NCBI RefSeq assembly: GCF_900240335.1
Contig: NZ_LT964979.1
Coordinates: forward strand, 682,001 to 746,000
Source of the DNA: Flavimobilis massiliensis
Lineage (GTDB): Bacteria > Actinomycetota > Actinomycetes > Actinomycetales > Cellulomonadaceae
Direction of reading: 5' to 3'
DNA: 64,000 bases
Made by a program: the position numbers and the translations under genes. Shown in pieces: positions 38,247 to 47,297 of this stretch (position 1 is the stretch's first letter; each line of letters opens with the position of its first letter). The notes under the pieces were generated by a model, which did not search any database, was not told the DNA's origin, and worked only from the letters and a program-made list of their open reading frames with translations.

Positions 38247-39383
38247 ATGCACGACGCCCCCACGGGGACCGACCGGACCCCTGAGTACCTCACGCCCGCC
38301 GAGGCCCTCGCGCACGCGATCGAGATCGCGGCCGACGGCCCCGCGTACGGGCCCAACCCTCGTGTCGGCTGCGTCGTCCTCGCCCCCGGCGAGGGCTCCG
38401 ACCCGCGCCGCGTGCTCGCAACGGGCATCCATCGCGGCGCGGGCACGCCACACGCTGAGGCCGCAGCTCTCATGCAGGCCGCGGACGCGGGCGTCGATGT
38501 CACGGGTGCCTCGGTGTTCGTGAGCCTCGAGCCGTGCGACCACCAGGGACGCACCGGTCCGTGCAGCGAGGCGCTGCTCGCGGCGGGCGTCGCCGAGGTG
38601 ACGTACGCGGTGCCGGACCCGAGCACGGTCGCGGCTGGCGGTGCCGCGCACCTCGCTGCGGCGGGCGTCACTGTCATGGGCCCGACCGAGGTGGACGACG
38701 GCCCCGGTCACGAGCTCGTGCGGGCCTGGCTGCACTCGGTGACGACGGGCCGCCCGTTCGTCACGCTGAAGATGGCAACGACGCTCGACGGCCGCGTCGC
38801 GGCAGCCGATGGCACGAGCCGCTGGGTGACGTCCGAGACCGCACGCCACCACGCGCACGAGCGACGGGCCGAGGTCGATGCGATCCTCGTCGGCACGGGC
38901 ACCATCCTCGCGGACGACCCTGCGCTCACGGCGCGCGCCGCGGACGCGCGTCCCGACGGCAGCACACGCGGCGTGCACCAGCCGCTGCGCGTGGTCCTCG
39001 GACGCACCGAGATCCCGCGCGAGGCACGGCTGCGGACGACGCCGGGCGGCCGTCTCGTCCATCTCCGCACGCACGACGTCCATGAGGCGCTCGCCGAGCT
39101 CGCGGCGCTCGAGGTCCGGCACGTCCTCGTCGAGGGTGGGCCGCAGGTCGCTGCCCAGTTCCTCCGCGCGGGTCTCGTCGACGAGGTCCACGCCTACGTC
39201 GCCCCCATCCTCCTCGGTGCCGGCCGTCCGGCCGTCGCCGACCTCGGCCTCACGTCGATCTCGCAGGCGTTGCGCCTCGAGCCGACGTCGGTCAAGGTCC
39301 TGGGGCCTGACGTCCTCGTCGTGTCCCGTCCCCGGCGTGCGTCCTCGGACGCTCACGCCACCCCCCTCACGAAGGAGCACTGA
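38247..39383 (+). CDS. ribD: Bifunctional riboflavin deaminase/reductase RibD
   Basis: RibD deaminates and then reduces the GTP-derived pyrimidine in riboflavin synthesis. The 378-residue protein has the zinc deaminase domain with the HAEAAALMQA motif and PCDHQGRTGPC (residues ~71-115). The reductase domain from about 165 has FVTLKMATTLDGRVAA and the NADPH-binding VEGGPQVAAQFL. It is the first gene after the FMN riboswitch. Its stop overlaps the ribE ATG (TGATG). Confidence 0.96.
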   Translation: MHDAPTGTDRTPEYLTPAEALAHAIEIAADGPAYGPNPRVGCVVLAPGEGSDPRRVLATGIHRGAGTPHAEAAALMQAADAGVDVTGASVFVSLEPCDHQGRTGPCSEALLAAGVAEVTYAVPDPSTVAAGGAAHLAAAGVTVMGPTEVDDGPGHELVRAWLHSVTTGRPFVTLKMATTLDGRVAAADGTSRWVTSETARHHAHERRAEVDAILVGTGTILADDPALTARAADARPDGSTRGVHQPLRVVLGRTEIPREARLRTTPGGRLVHLRTHDVHEALAELAALEVRHVLVEGGPQVAAQFLRAGLVDEVHAYVAPILLGAGRPAVADLGLTSISQALRLEPTSVKVLGPDVLVVSRPRRASSDAHATPLTKEH

Positions 39384-39982
39384 TGTTCACCGGCATCGTC
39401 GAGGAGCTCGGCGCGGTCGTCGCGTCCGAGGACCTCGGGACCGACGCACGCCTGACGATCCGCGGGCCGCTCGTCACGTCGACCGCGGCGCACGGCGACT
39501 CGATCGCCGTCAACGGCGTGTGTCTCACCGTGACGACGCTCGACGCGGAGGCCGGCACGTTCGGGGCCGACGTCATGCCCGAGACGCTCCGGCTCACTCA
39601 GCTGGGCGCGCTGCGGCCGGGCGACCCGGTCAACCTCGAGCGTGCCGCTCTCGTCGGCGGCCGCCTCGACGGGCACATCGTCCAGGGGCACGTCGACGGC
39701 GTCGGGCGGCTTCGGTCGCGCACGCCGGGGGAGCGGTGGGACGACCTCGTCGTCGAGGCTCCCGCCGACGTCCTGCGGTACGTCGTCCACAAGGGGTCGA
39801 TCACGGTGAGCGGTGTCTCCCTCACGGTGACGCACGTCGACGACGAGACCTTCGGCGTCTCGCTCATCCCGACGACGCTCGCCGCGACGACGCTCGGTGC
39901 GCTCGCGCCGGGTGACGCGATCAACCTCGAGGTCGACGTCGTCGCGAAGTACGTCGAGCGGCTGCTGGGGGCGAGGGCATGA
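39383..39982 (+). CDS. ribE: Riboflavin synthase alpha chain
   Basis: Riboflavin synthase dismutates two 6,7-dimethyl-8-ribityllumazine molecules to riboflavin. The 199-residue protein shows the internal duplication of the family: MFTGIVEELG at the start, SIAVNGVCLTVTTL with MPETLRLT in the first barrel, SITVSGVSLTVTHV with IPTTLAATTLG in the second, and GHIVQGHVDGVG between. Coupled to ribD and ribBA by overlapping stop/start codons. Named ribE in the Gram-negative convention (ribC/ribB elsewhere). Confidence 0.97.
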   Translation: MFTGIVEELGAVVASEDLGTDARLTIRGPLVTSTAAHGDSIAVNGVCLTVTTLDAEAGTFGADVMPETLRLTQLGALRPGDPVNLERAALVGGRLDGHIVQGHVDGVGRLRSRTPGERWDDLVVEAPADVLRYVVHKGSITVSGVSLTVTHVDDETFGVSLIPTTLAATTLGALAPGDAINLEVDVVAKYVERLLGARA

Positions 39983-41271
39983 GGCTCGCGACCGTCGAGG
40001 AGGCCCTCGAGCAGATCCGGCTGGGCCGTCCCGTGCTCGTCGCCGACAACCCGGACCGTGAGAACGAGGCGGACGTCATCCTCGCGGCGTCGACCGCGAC
40101 CGACGAGTGGGTCGCGTGGACGATCCGGCACTCCTCGGGCTACCTGTGCGCGCCCATGCCGGGTCCGCGCGCGGACGCGCTCGAGCTGCCGCTCATGGTG
40201 CCGCAGTCGCAGGACCCGCGACGCACCGCGTACACGGTGACGGTCGACGCGGCGACGGGTGTGACGACCGGTATCTCGGCCGCGGACCGCACGCGGACGC
40301 TCCACGTGCTCGCCGACCCGGTCTCAGGGCCGGTCGACCTCATCCGTCCCGGCCACGTCCTGCCCCTGCGGGCGGTCGCGGGCGGCGTCCTGCACCGCGG
40401 CGGCCACACAGAGGCCGCGGTCGACCTCGTCCGGCTTGCGGGCGCGGGCGAGGTCGGCGCGATCGCCGAGCTCGTCCACGACGACGGCACGATGATGCGT
40501 CTGCCGGCCGTCATGGAGCTCGCCGAGAAGGAAGGGCTCGTCGTCCTCACGATCGCGGACCTCCAGGCGTGGCGGCGGGAGCACGATCCCGTGACCCCCG
40601 AGACGCCGGGACGCCTCGCCGATGCCAAGCGTGTCGAGCGCACCGGCGTCGCCGACCTGCCGACCGCTCACGGCGTTTTCCGCATCCACGGCTACCGCGA
40701 CCTGCGCACGGGGGCGGAGCACGTCGCGCTCGTCCCGTCGTCCGCTCCAGCCGAGCCGGGGGAGCGTCCCGTCGTGCGCGTCCACTCGGAGTGCCTCACG
40801 GGCGACGCCTTCGGGTCGTCCCGCTGCGACTGCGGCCCTCAGCTCCACGCCGCGATGGAGGCCGTCGCCCGCGAGGGTGGCGCGGTCGTCTACCTGCGAG
40901 GCCACGAGGGGCGGGGCATCGGGCTTGTCGCGAAGATCTCGGCGTACGAGCTCCAGGACCAGGGTCTCGACACGGTCGAGGCGAACCTCGAGCTCGGCTG
41001 GCCCGCGGACCGGCGCGAGTACGGGGCCGCGGCCGCGATCCTCAAGGATCTCGGCCTCGACCACGTCGAGCTGCTCACCAACAACCCGGCGAAGGTCACG
41101 GGCCTCACGGCCAACGGCGTCGACGTCGCAGACACGCGGCGGATCGAGGTCGGCCACACCCCCCACAACCAGGCCTACCTGCTGACGAAGAAGCTCGCGA
41201 TGGGGCACGTCCTTGACACGGTCGTGGCTCCCGCGAGCACCACCATCACCACCGAGGAGGACCCGCGATGA
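39979..41271 (+). CDS. ribBA: Bifunctional DHBP synthase / GTP cyclohydrolase II
   Basis: RibBA supplies both riboflavin precursors: the RibB half makes 3,4-dihydroxy-2-butanone-4-P from ribulose-5-P and the RibA half opens GTP. The 430-residue protein has RibB first (VADNPDRENEADVI, HSSGYLCAPM, GHTEAAVDLVRLAG). RibA begins near residue 212, with the zinc site CLTGDAFGSSRCDCG, the catalytic LRGHEGRGIGL and LLTNNPAKVTGL. Four-base overlaps on both sides link it to ribE and ribH. Confidence 0.97.
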   Translation: MRLATVEEALEQIRLGRPVLVADNPDRENEADVILAASTATDEWVAWTIRHSSGYLCAPMPGPRADALELPLMVPQSQDPRRTAYTVTVDAATGVTTGISAADRTRTLHVLADPVSGPVDLIRPGHVLPLRAVAGGVLHRGGHTEAAVDLVRLAGAGEVGAIAELVHDDGTMMRLPAVMELAEKEGLVVLTIADLQAWRREHDPVTPETPGRLADAKRVERTGVADLPTAHGVFRIHGYRDLRTGAEHVALVPSSAPAEPGERPVVRVHSECLTGDAFGSSRCDCGPQLHAAMEAVAREGGAVVYLRGHEGRGIGLVAKISAYELQDQGLDTVEANLELGWPADRREYGAAAAILKDLGLDHVELLTNNPAKVTGLTANGVDVADTRRIEVGHTPHNQAYLLTKKLAMGHVLDTVVAPASTTITTEEDPR

Positions 41272-41735
41272 GCGGAGAAGGCGCACCCCAGGTCGTCACG
41301 GACGGCACCGGCCTGCGCGCGGTGCTCGTCGCCGCAAGCTGGCACACCGAGATCATGGACGGTCTCGTCGCGGGCGCACGCCGTGCGTTCGAGCGCACGG
41401 GCGTCACCGACGTCACCGAGATCCGCGTGCCGGGCTCGATGGAGCTACCGGTCGTCGCGTCGCGCGCGGCACAGGCCGGGTTCGACCTCGTCGTCGCGCT
41501 CGGCGTCGTCGTGCGCGGCGGCACGCCGCACTTCGAGTACGTGTGCCAGGGCGTCACCGCGGGCCTCACGGACGTCGCCGTGCGCACGGGCGTCCCGGTC
41601 GGGTTCGGTGTCCTCACCGTCGACACCGTCGAGCAGGCGCGCGAGCGCGCGGGCCTGCCGGGCTCGAGCGAGGACAAGGGTGCCGAGGCCGTCGAGGCAG
41701 CGGTCGCGACGGTCGTCGCCCTCCGGGCGCTCTGA
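41268..41735 (+). CDS. ribH: 6,7-Dimethyl-8-ribityllumazine synthase
   Basis: Lumazine synthase joins the RibBA product to the RibD pathway product. The 155-residue protein has the family segments ASWHTEIMDGLVAGA, VPGSMELPVVASRAA, ALGVVVRGGTPHFEYVCQGVT (catalytic His region) and FGVLTVDTVEQARERAG. It is the last gene of the riboflavin operon and overlaps ribBA by 4 bases. A long hairpin follows at 41771. Confidence 0.97.
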   Translation: MSGEGAPQVVTDGTGLRAVLVAASWHTEIMDGLVAGARRAFERTGVTDVTEIRVPGSMELPVVASRAAQAGFDLVVALGVVVRGGTPHFEYVCQGVTAGLTDVAVRTGVPVGFGVLTVDTVEQARERAGLPGSSEDKGAEAVEAAVATVVALRAL

Positions 41736-41770
41736 TCCCACGGGGTGGGACATCGCGCGTCCCACCTGCG

Positions 41771-41829
41771 CGCACGGCGACGGCGGCTGACCGTCCTTCG
41801 GGACGGTCACCGGCCGTCGCCGTGCGCGC
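41771..41829 (+). terminator. Terminator of the rib operon
   Basis: An outer stem of GCGCACGGCGACGGC with its complement encloses an inner GACCGTCC/GGACGGTC stem with a TTCG tetraloop. It lies 35 bases after ribH and just before the hisE promoter. Confidence 0.8.
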
Positions 41830-41831
41830 GC

Positions 41832-41845
41832 TAGGCTCGATCCCT
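41832..41845 (+). promoter_or_regulatory. Leaderless promoter of hisE (TAGGCT)
   Basis: TAGGCT (41832-41837) ends 8 nt before the GTG at 41846; no Shine-Dalgarno. Confidence 0.45.
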
Positions 41846-42109
41846 GTGAAGACCTTCGACACGCTGTTCGCCGAGCTGGGCCGCAAGGCCGTGGAACGTC
41901 CTGAGGGATCAGGCACCGTCAAGGAGCTCGACGCGGGCGTGCATGCCATCGGCAAGAAGATCGTCGAGGAGGCGGCCGAGGTCTGGATGGCCGCCGAGTA
42001 CCAGAGCGACGCGGAGCTCTCCGAGGAGATCTCCCAGCTGCTCTACCACCTCCAGGTGCTCATGGTCGCCAAGGGCCTGACCCTCGAGGACGTTTACTCC
42101 TACCTCTGA
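41846..42109 (+). CDS. hisE: Phosphoribosyl-ATP pyrophosphatase
   Basis: HisE hydrolyses PR-ATP to PR-AMP, the second step of histidine synthesis. The 87-residue all-helical MazG-like protein has KTFDTLFAELGRKAVERPEGSGT and the metal-binding helices KIVEEAAEVWMAAEYQSDAELSEE. GTG 41846 gives the usual VKTFDTLF N-terminus; the frame is open much further upstream, but only as a shadow of ribH. hisG follows after 85 bases, the usual hisE-hisG pair. Confidence 0.96.
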   Translation: MKTFDTLFAELGRKAVERPEGSGTVKELDAGVHAIGKKIVEEAAEVWMAAEYQSDAELSEEISQLLYHLQVLMVAKGLTLEDVYSYL

Positions 42110-42194
42110 GCGAGGCCGGGCCCAGCCCGCCGCTCCTCCCCGATCTCCCGTCCGCGCCGGACCTTCCGGTGCGGGCTGACCCGAAGGACCACCC

Positions 42195-43043
42195 GTGTTC
42201 CGTATCGCCGTCCCCAACAAGGGATCCCTGTCCGAGCCCGCCGCCGACATGCTCCGGGAGGCCGGCTACCGCCAGCGCCGCGACACCCGTGAGCTCGTCC
42301 TCGCCGACCCGGACAACGACGTCGAGTTCTTCTTCCTGCGCCCGCGCGACGTCGCCGTCTACGTCGGCTCGGGCACGGTCGACGCCGGTATCACCGGGCG
42401 CGACCTGCTGCTCGACTCGGGCGCGCACGCGGTCGAGCACCTGCCGCTCGGCTTCGCGCGGTCGACGTTCCGGTTCGCGGCGCCGTCCGGCACGGTCACC
42501 GAGGTTCCGCAGATCGCTGGCCTGCGCGTCGCGACGTCGTACAACCTCCTCGTCGAGAACTACCTCGCGGACCGCGGCATCGCGGCGGACCGTGTCGTCC
42601 ACCTCGACGGCGCGGTCGAGTCGTCGGTGCGCCTCGGTGTCGCGGACGTCATCGCGGACGTCGTCGAGACGGGCACGACGCTGCGCGCGGCCGGGCTCGA
42701 GGTCTTCGGCGAGCCGATCCTCCGCTCGGAGGCCGTCCTCATCAAGTGCGCCGACCGGGAGGACCCCGACGGCCTCGCGACGCTCACACGTCGCCTCCAG
42801 GGTGTGCTCACGGCCCACGAGTACGTGCTCATGGACTACGACGTGCCAGTCGACAAGGTCGACGCCGCGGTCGCGATCACGCCCGGCCTCGAGTCGCCGA
42901 CGGTGTCGCCGCTTCACGACCGTGACTGGGCAGCCGTCCGCGCCATGGTTCCGCGCAAGCAGACGAACCGTGTGATGGACGACCTCTACGAGGTCGGAGC
43001 ACGCGCGATCATCGTCACGTCGATCCACGCGAGCCGGCTCTAG
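42195..43043 (+). CDS. hisG: ATP phosphoribosyltransferase (long form)
   Basis: HisG catalyses the first, feedback-regulated step of histidine synthesis from ATP and PRPP. The 282-residue product is the long form with its own C-terminal ACT-like regulatory domain (about residues 205-282), so no HisZ is required. Motifs include FRIAVPNKGSLSEPA, GITGRDLLLDSG and the PRPP loop VIADVVETGTTLRAAGL. GTG 42195 gives the normal N-terminus. The rest of the his genes are elsewhere. Confidence 0.97.
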   Translation: MFRIAVPNKGSLSEPAADMLREAGYRQRRDTRELVLADPDNDVEFFFLRPRDVAVYVGSGTVDAGITGRDLLLDSGAHAVEHLPLGFARSTFRFAAPSGTVTEVPQIAGLRVATSYNLLVENYLADRGIAADRVVHLDGAVESSVRLGVADVIADVVETGTTLRAAGLEVFGEPILRSEAVLIKCADREDPDGLATLTRRLQGVLTAHEYVLMDYDVPVDKVDAAVAITPGLESPTVSPLHDRDWAAVRAMVPRKQTNRVMDDLYEVGARAIIVTSIHASRL

Positions 43044-43048
43044 CCGTC

Positions 43049-43513
43049 ATGAGCCCTGACGACGCGCAGCTCCTCGAGCCCTTCCGGCCGCGGGGGGCGC
43101 GCGTCGTCGGGCGGGTGCTCGCCGCGACGATCGTCGCGGGGGCAACCTTCGTGCTCCTCGCGTCCCCGGGGCATCCGGGCGTCGGCTACGACCTGCTCAA
43201 CACGGTCGCGCTGTGCCTCGTTGCCGGGTTCGCCGTGTGGCTGCTGTGGCGGCACGCGGGCGTGCTCGCGCTTGTGAGCCCCGAGGGGATCGTCGTGCGG
43301 AACCTCGTGAGGACGCGCGCGCTCGAGTGGGCCCAGATCGAGGCGGTGCGGCTCGCGCAGGGGCAGCCGTGGGTGACGCTCGACCTCACGGACGGCACGA
43401 CGCTCGCGGTCATGGCGGTGCAGTCGTCCGACGGGGCGTTCGGCCGGGCCGAAGCGCGTCGCCTCGCGACGCTCGTCGAACGCTACGGCGAGGCGCAGGA
43501 GCCTCCGCGCTGA
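43049..43513 (+). CDS. Two-helix membrane protein with PH-like domain
   Basis: A 154-residue protein with two predicted transmembrane helices (about residues 20-40 and 48-68), followed by a short beta-rich domain (ALVSPEGIVVRNLVRTRALEWAQIEAVRL) of the bacterial PH-like/DUF2581 kind. Function unknown. ATG 43049 lies 5 bases after the hisG stop, so it is probably co-transcribed with hisEG, as in related actinobacteria. Confidence 0.75.
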   Translation: MSPDDAQLLEPFRPRGARVVGRVLAATIVAGATFVLLASPGHPGVGYDLLNTVALCLVAGFAVWLLWRHAGVLALVSPEGIVVRNLVRTRALEWAQIEAVRLAQGQPWVTLDLTDGTTLAVMAVQSSDGAFGRAEARRLATLVERYGEAQEPPR

Positions 43514-43542
43514 TCCCTCCACGCTGATCCCTCCGTGAGACG

Positions 43543-43590
43543 GCTCTGGCGCTGAGCCGAGGTCCGTGGACCCCTGCTCAGCGCCAGAGC
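43543..43590. terminator. Bidirectional terminator between convergent genes
   Basis: A 14-bp stem (43543-43556 with 43577-43590) separates the hisEG unit from the minus-strand helicase gene. Confidence 0.75.
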
Positions 43591-43616
43591 TCGATCGTGC
43601 GTGGGCGCGTCGTACC

Positions 43617-45497
43617 TCAGCGCGTCCAGCGCGTCGTGCGCGGGGCGTCGGCCGAGCGGTGACGGTCGTCGCGGCGGGGACCGCGCCCGTCCCGGCGACC
43701 GTAGGCGGGACGCTCGTCGCGACCGCCGCGTGCCGGGGGAGCGCCCTCGTCGAGCGTCATGCGCAGCGACTTGCCGCCGACCTTCGCGCGCGAGATGCGC
43801 TCGATCGCCTGGTCGTCGAGCGACGCGCTGATCTCGACGAGCGAGAAGCTGCCGAAGATGTCGATCTTGCCGAGGTCGGAGCCGGAGAGCCCGCCCTCGT
43901 TCGTGAGGGCACCGACGATGCCCCGCGGCTGGATGCCGTGGTTGCGGCCGACCGCCAGGCGGTAGCGCGTGCCGGCGGCGCCGTGCTCGCGACGGGCGAC
44001 ACGCCCGTCGTGCCGGCGGTCCTCGTAGCGACGGTCGTCGAAGCGTCGGTCACCACGCGGATCGCGCTCGGAGGCACGCTCCTTGGCGCGCTGCTCGAGC
44101 CGTCGGGCCTCGTCACGCTCAGCCTCGGCTGCGACCTGCTCCGCGTAGGCGCGCGGCCCGTCGTCACCGACGTGAAGCGCGACGAGCGCCGCAGCGATCT
44201 CGAGCGGGTCCGTGCCGGACTCGGCCGCGTAGGACGAGAGCAGCGAGCGGTAGAGGTCGAGGCGGCCCGACTCGATGCGCGCAGGCACCTGTGCGAGCAC
44301 GGAGCGCGCGCGGTGCGCCGAGACGTCGGCAGGGGTCGGGATCTCGACGAGCGTGAGCGGCGTCCGCGTCGTGCGCTCGATGCCGCGCAGGCGGCCACGC
44401 TCGTTGGGCGTCACGAACGACAGCGCACGGCCCGTACGCCCCGCACGGCCCGTGCGGCCGATGCGGTGGACGTAGGCCTCGGGCTCGCCCGGGATATCGA
44501 AGTTCACGACGAGACCGATGCGGTCGACGTCGAGGCCGCGTGCCGCGACGTCGGTCGCGACGAGGACGTCGAGCTGACCGCCACGGAGGCGCTCGACGAT
44601 CTTCTCGCGCTCCTTCTGGGCGACGTCACCGGAGATCGTCGCGGCGGAGATGCCCTTGGCGATGAGCTCGGAGCCGACATCCTCGGCGGCACCGCGGGTG
44701 CGGCAGAAGACGATCGCCGCGTCGGCGTCGGACGTCGCGAGGACACGGCTCAGCGCACCGACCTTGTGGCGGAACGGCACGACCGCGTACTCCTGGACGA
44801 CCGAGGTGACGGTCGACGCCTGCCGGGCAACCGCGATCTCGACGGGGTCCGTGAGGTGCTCGGCGGCGACGCGCCGGATCTGGGGCGGCATCGTCGCGGA
44901 GAAGAGGGCGACTTGACGCTTCTCGGGGGCGCGCCGGAAGACGGTGTCGACGTCCTCGGCGAACCCCATGCGGAGCATCTCGTCGGCCTCGTCAAGAACG
45001 AGGAAGCGGATGCCGTCCATGGCGAGCGCGCCGCGCTCCATGTGGTCGATGACGCGGCCGGGGGTGCCGACGACGACCTGCGCACCACGCTGGAGGGCAC
45101 GCTGCTGCGGGATGTAGGGCGAGCCGCCGTAGACGGCGAGGACCTCGAGGCCCGGCAGGTGCGTCGCGAACGACTGGATCGCGTCGGCGACCTGCATGGC
45201 GAGCTCGCGCGTCGGGGTGAGGACGAGAGCCTGCGTCGCGCGGAGCGACGCGTCGACGGCGGCGAGCATCGGAAGGCCGAACGCGGCGGTCTTGCCAGTG
45301 CCGGTCTGGGCGATGCCCGTGATGTCACGGCCGGCGAGGAGCGCGGGGATCGCTTCGACCTGGATGGCGGACGGTGTCTGGAAGCCGAGGTCGGCGACCG
45401 CGGCCATGAGGGCGTCGGGGAGGCCGAGGCCGTCGAAGGAAGGGGTGGGCTGGGCGTCGAGGGCGCGCGGAAGCGTGCCCTGCTCGGACGTCAACAT
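43617..45497 (-). CDS. deaD: DEAD-box RNA helicase (DeaD/CsdA-like)
   Basis: This ATP-dependent RNA helicase is typical of cold-shock and ribosome-assembly helicases. From ATG 45497 it has 626 residues. It has the Q motif with GFQTPSAIQ, Walker A AQTGTGKTAAF, PTRELAMQ, the DEAD box LVLDEADEM, FSATMPP, and VATDVAARGLD with HRIGRTGRAGRTG. A basic linker and a DbpA-type RNA-binding domain (IQPRGIVGALTNEGGLSG) follow, then an Arg/Gly-rich tail. The frame is open further upstream to 45641, and GTG 45557 with GGGAG 11 nt before it is an alternative start. An AT-rich patch just ahead of ATG 45497 suggests a 5' UTR. Confidence 0.93.
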   Translation of the reverse strand: MLTSEQGTLPRALDAQPTPSFDGLGLPDALMAAVADLGFQTPSAIQVEAIPALLAGRDITGIAQTGTGKTAAFGLPMLAAVDASLRATQALVLTPTRELAMQVADAIQSFATHLPGLEVLAVYGGSPYIPQQRALQRGAQVVVGTPGRVIDHMERGALAMDGIRFLVLDEADEMLRMGFAEDVDTVFRRAPEKRQVALFSATMPPQIRRVAAEHLTDPVEIAVARQASTVTSVVQEYAVVPFRHKVGALSRVLATSDADAAIVFCRTRGAAEDVGSELIAKGISAATISGDVAQKEREKIVERLRGGQLDVLVATDVAARGLDVDRIGLVVNFDIPGEPEAYVHRIGRTGRAGRTGRALSFVTPNERGRLRGIERTTRTPLTLVEIPTPADVSAHRARSVLAQVPARIESGRLDLYRSLLSSYAAESGTDPLEIAAALVALHVGDDGPRAYAEQVAAEAERDEARRLEQRAKERASERDPRGDRRFDDRRYEDRRHDGRVARREHGAAGTRYRLAVGRNHGIQPRGIVGALTNEGGLSGSDLGKIDIFGSFSLVEISASLDDQAIERISRAKVGGKSLRMTLDEGAPPARGGRDERPAYGRRDGRGPRRDDRHRSADAPRTTRWTR

Positions 45498-45716
45498 GCG
45501 AGAGGGACCGATTTTCTGTTCGGGGTGCGGAGCCGGTGCGGCGGACGTCGGGTCCACCGCGGTCGCTACTCCCGAAACAACCCACACGGCCACCGTGAGG
45601 TGACCACCTGACTCACACGCGGGACGCGCGACACGCTCCAAGCTGAACTTCTACCTTAGCGTGTCCGGCCCAGACCGCGTGAGGAGGCGGACCGGTGAGG
45701 TCGGCCACAGGCTCGC

Positions 45717-46307
45717 TCAGGCCGCCCCGCCGGGCTCGACGACGCTGCGGCGTCGCCGCCGCAGCGCGCGGACGAGCATGACGACGACCGTGACGGCGCC
45801 GACGGCCGCGAGCACAGGGACGACGATCGCGAGGATCGAGAGGACGATTGACGACGCGTCCTCGACGGTCGAGACGACGGGTGCGGCGACGCCAAGCGTC
45901 GCGGCGTTGAGCACGGGCCGGACCGCCGATTTGAGGAGGTGGACAGCGAGCGCGACCCCGACCCCCAGGACGACGGCCCACCAGCTCGTGCCGCTCCACG
46001 TGCCGCTGTCGACCACCTGCTCGCCCGCGGTTCCCGCACCGACGACGAGACCGCCCGAGGCGGGCCTCACGACCGTCTGGAGGACGTCGTTGACGGAGTC
46101 GACGACCGGGACCTTGTCGGCCACGACCTCGACGACGAGCAGCACCCCGAGGATCGCGAGCGCAGGCCAGCCCGAGAGCCAGGACCAGGCCGCGGGCAGC
46201 TCGACGAACGTCGTGAAGCGGTCCGCGAGACCGAGGACGAGGAGCGGCACGTACGCGTTGAGGCCGGCGGCGGAGGCGAGGCTCGTCCCGGTGAGCAGCT
46301 CGATCAT
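45717..46307 (-). CDS. DUF4126 integral membrane protein
   Basis: A 196-residue hydrophobic protein with about five membrane segments, beginning MIELLTGTSLASAAGLNAY and containing VADKVPVVDSVNDVLQTVVRPA, both typical of DUF4126. Function is not known. ATG 46307 has a strong GAGGAGG Shine-Dalgarno upstream on the minus strand; the longer upstream frame was rejected. It ends with an arginine-rich cytosolic tail. Divergent from the DUF881 gene at 46391, so the 80-base gap holds both promoters. Confidence 0.85.
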   Translation of the reverse strand: MIELLTGTSLASAAGLNAYVPLLVLGLADRFTTFVELPAAWSWLSGWPALAILGVLLVVEVVADKVPVVDSVNDVLQTVVRPASGGLVVGAGTAGEQVVDSGTWSGTSWWAVVLGVGVALAVHLLKSAVRPVLNAATLGVAAPVVSTVEDASSIVLSILAIVVPVLAAVGAVTVVVMLVRALRRRRRSVVEPGGAA

Positions 46308-46351
46308 CGTGGGCCTCCTCGGCGGTCGGGTGCGATGCGCACCTGCGCAGC

Positions 46352-46382
46352 CTAGGATGACAGGCGCACCGGACGCAGGAGG
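46352..46382 (+). promoter_or_regulatory. Promoter and Shine-Dalgarno of the DUF881 gene
   Basis: TAGGAT (46352-46357) is followed by GGAGG (46378-46382), 8 nt before the GTG at 46391. This start has an ordinary leader, in contrast to the leaderless genes nearby. Confidence 0.5.
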
Positions 46383-46390
46383 CACGACCC

Positions 46391-47281
46391 GTGAAGGCTG
46401 GACCTGAGACGCGTACGCGGCCGACCCGGCCCGACGCCTCCATGGTGCTGCTCGACGAGGTCATGCGACGTCCGCTCGACCCCGGGTACGCCGACGAGGC
46501 GGCGCGACGTCGCGACGGCACCTCGACCCGCGGCCCGCGTCGGACGCTCGTCCTCACGATCGTCGCGGTGCTCCTCGGCGCGGGCACGGCTGCCGCGGCG
46601 GTCGCGCTCCAGCCGCGCGACTCGGTCCTCACGGCCCGCTCTGTCCTCCACGACGAGATCGTCCAGCGTTCCGAGGAGGCCGACGCCGCGGCGGAGGCGA
46701 TCCTCGAGCTCGACGCCCGCATCGACGCGCTCCAGAACGCTGGCCTTGGCGACGCGTACCCGGTCCTGCTCGACGGCACGCAGCGCGACGGCGCGGCTGC
46801 GGGGACGGTCGCCGTGACCGGTCCCGGGCTCGTCGTCACCATGCGTGACGCGGTACCGCTGCTCGGCGACACCGACACTGCGTCGAAGCGTGTCCTCGAC
46901 TACGACCTCCAGGTCGTCGTCAACTCCCTATGGGGCGCCGGGGCGCAGGCGATCGCGGTCAACGGGCACCGGCTCACCGCGACGAGCGCGATCCGGAGCG
47001 CGGGGGAGGCGATCCTCGTCGATCTTGTAGGGCTCAGCAGCCCCTACACGATCGAGGCGATCGGCGACCCGTCGACGCTGCCGGCGTTCTTCGCACGCTC
47101 TGTCGGGCAGCAGCACCTCACGGTGCTCGGCTCGCGCTACGCGATCACATCGGACGTGCGCCGCGAGAAGTCGCTCGCCCTGCCGGCGGGCCGGGCCGCC
47201 GAGACGTTGCTCGCACGCCCCGTCGAGGCGCTAGGCTCGGGCGCGTCGCAGAACCGCACTTCCGGTCTTCCGACACCATGA
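46391..47281 (+). CDS. DUF881 membrane-anchored protein (first copy)
   Basis: A 296-residue protein with a cytosolic N-terminus, one transmembrane helix (about residues 54-73), a short coiled coil (ARSVLHDEIVQRSEEADAAAEAI) and an extracytoplasmic DUF881 domain. DUF881 markers here are GPGLVVTMRDA, NSLWGAGAQAIAVNGHRL and AIRSAGEAILVD. DUF881 (YlxW-like) genes flank the small basic protein gene in actinobacteria and lie near division genes in firmicutes; the molecular role is not settled. First of a run of six plus-strand genes. Confidence 0.85.
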   Translation: MKAGPETRTRPTRPDASMVLLDEVMRRPLDPGYADEAARRRDGTSTRGPRRTLVLTIVAVLLGAGTAAAAVALQPRDSVLTARSVLHDEIVQRSEEADAAAEAILELDARIDALQNAGLGDAYPVLLDGTQRDGAAAGTVAVTGPGLVVTMRDAVPLLGDTDTASKRVLDYDLQVVVNSLWGAGAQAIAVNGHRLTATSAIRSAGEAILVDLVGLSSPYTIEAIGDPSTLPAFFARSVGQQHLTVLGSRYAITSDVRREKSLALPAGRAAETLLARPVEALGSGASQNRTSGLPTP

Positions 47282-47297
47282 ACCCAGGAGGTCGCCC

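Noticed and set aside
43509..43533. Tandem GCTGATCCCTCC units after the hisG-linked membrane protein gene
   Set aside because: Two short units spanning a stop codon and spacer; no sign of a larger repeat or function.
43566..45611. A 681-codon plus-strand frame over the DEAD-box helicase gene
   Set aside because: The minus strand has every helicase motif; the plus frame has none and starts inside a terminator.
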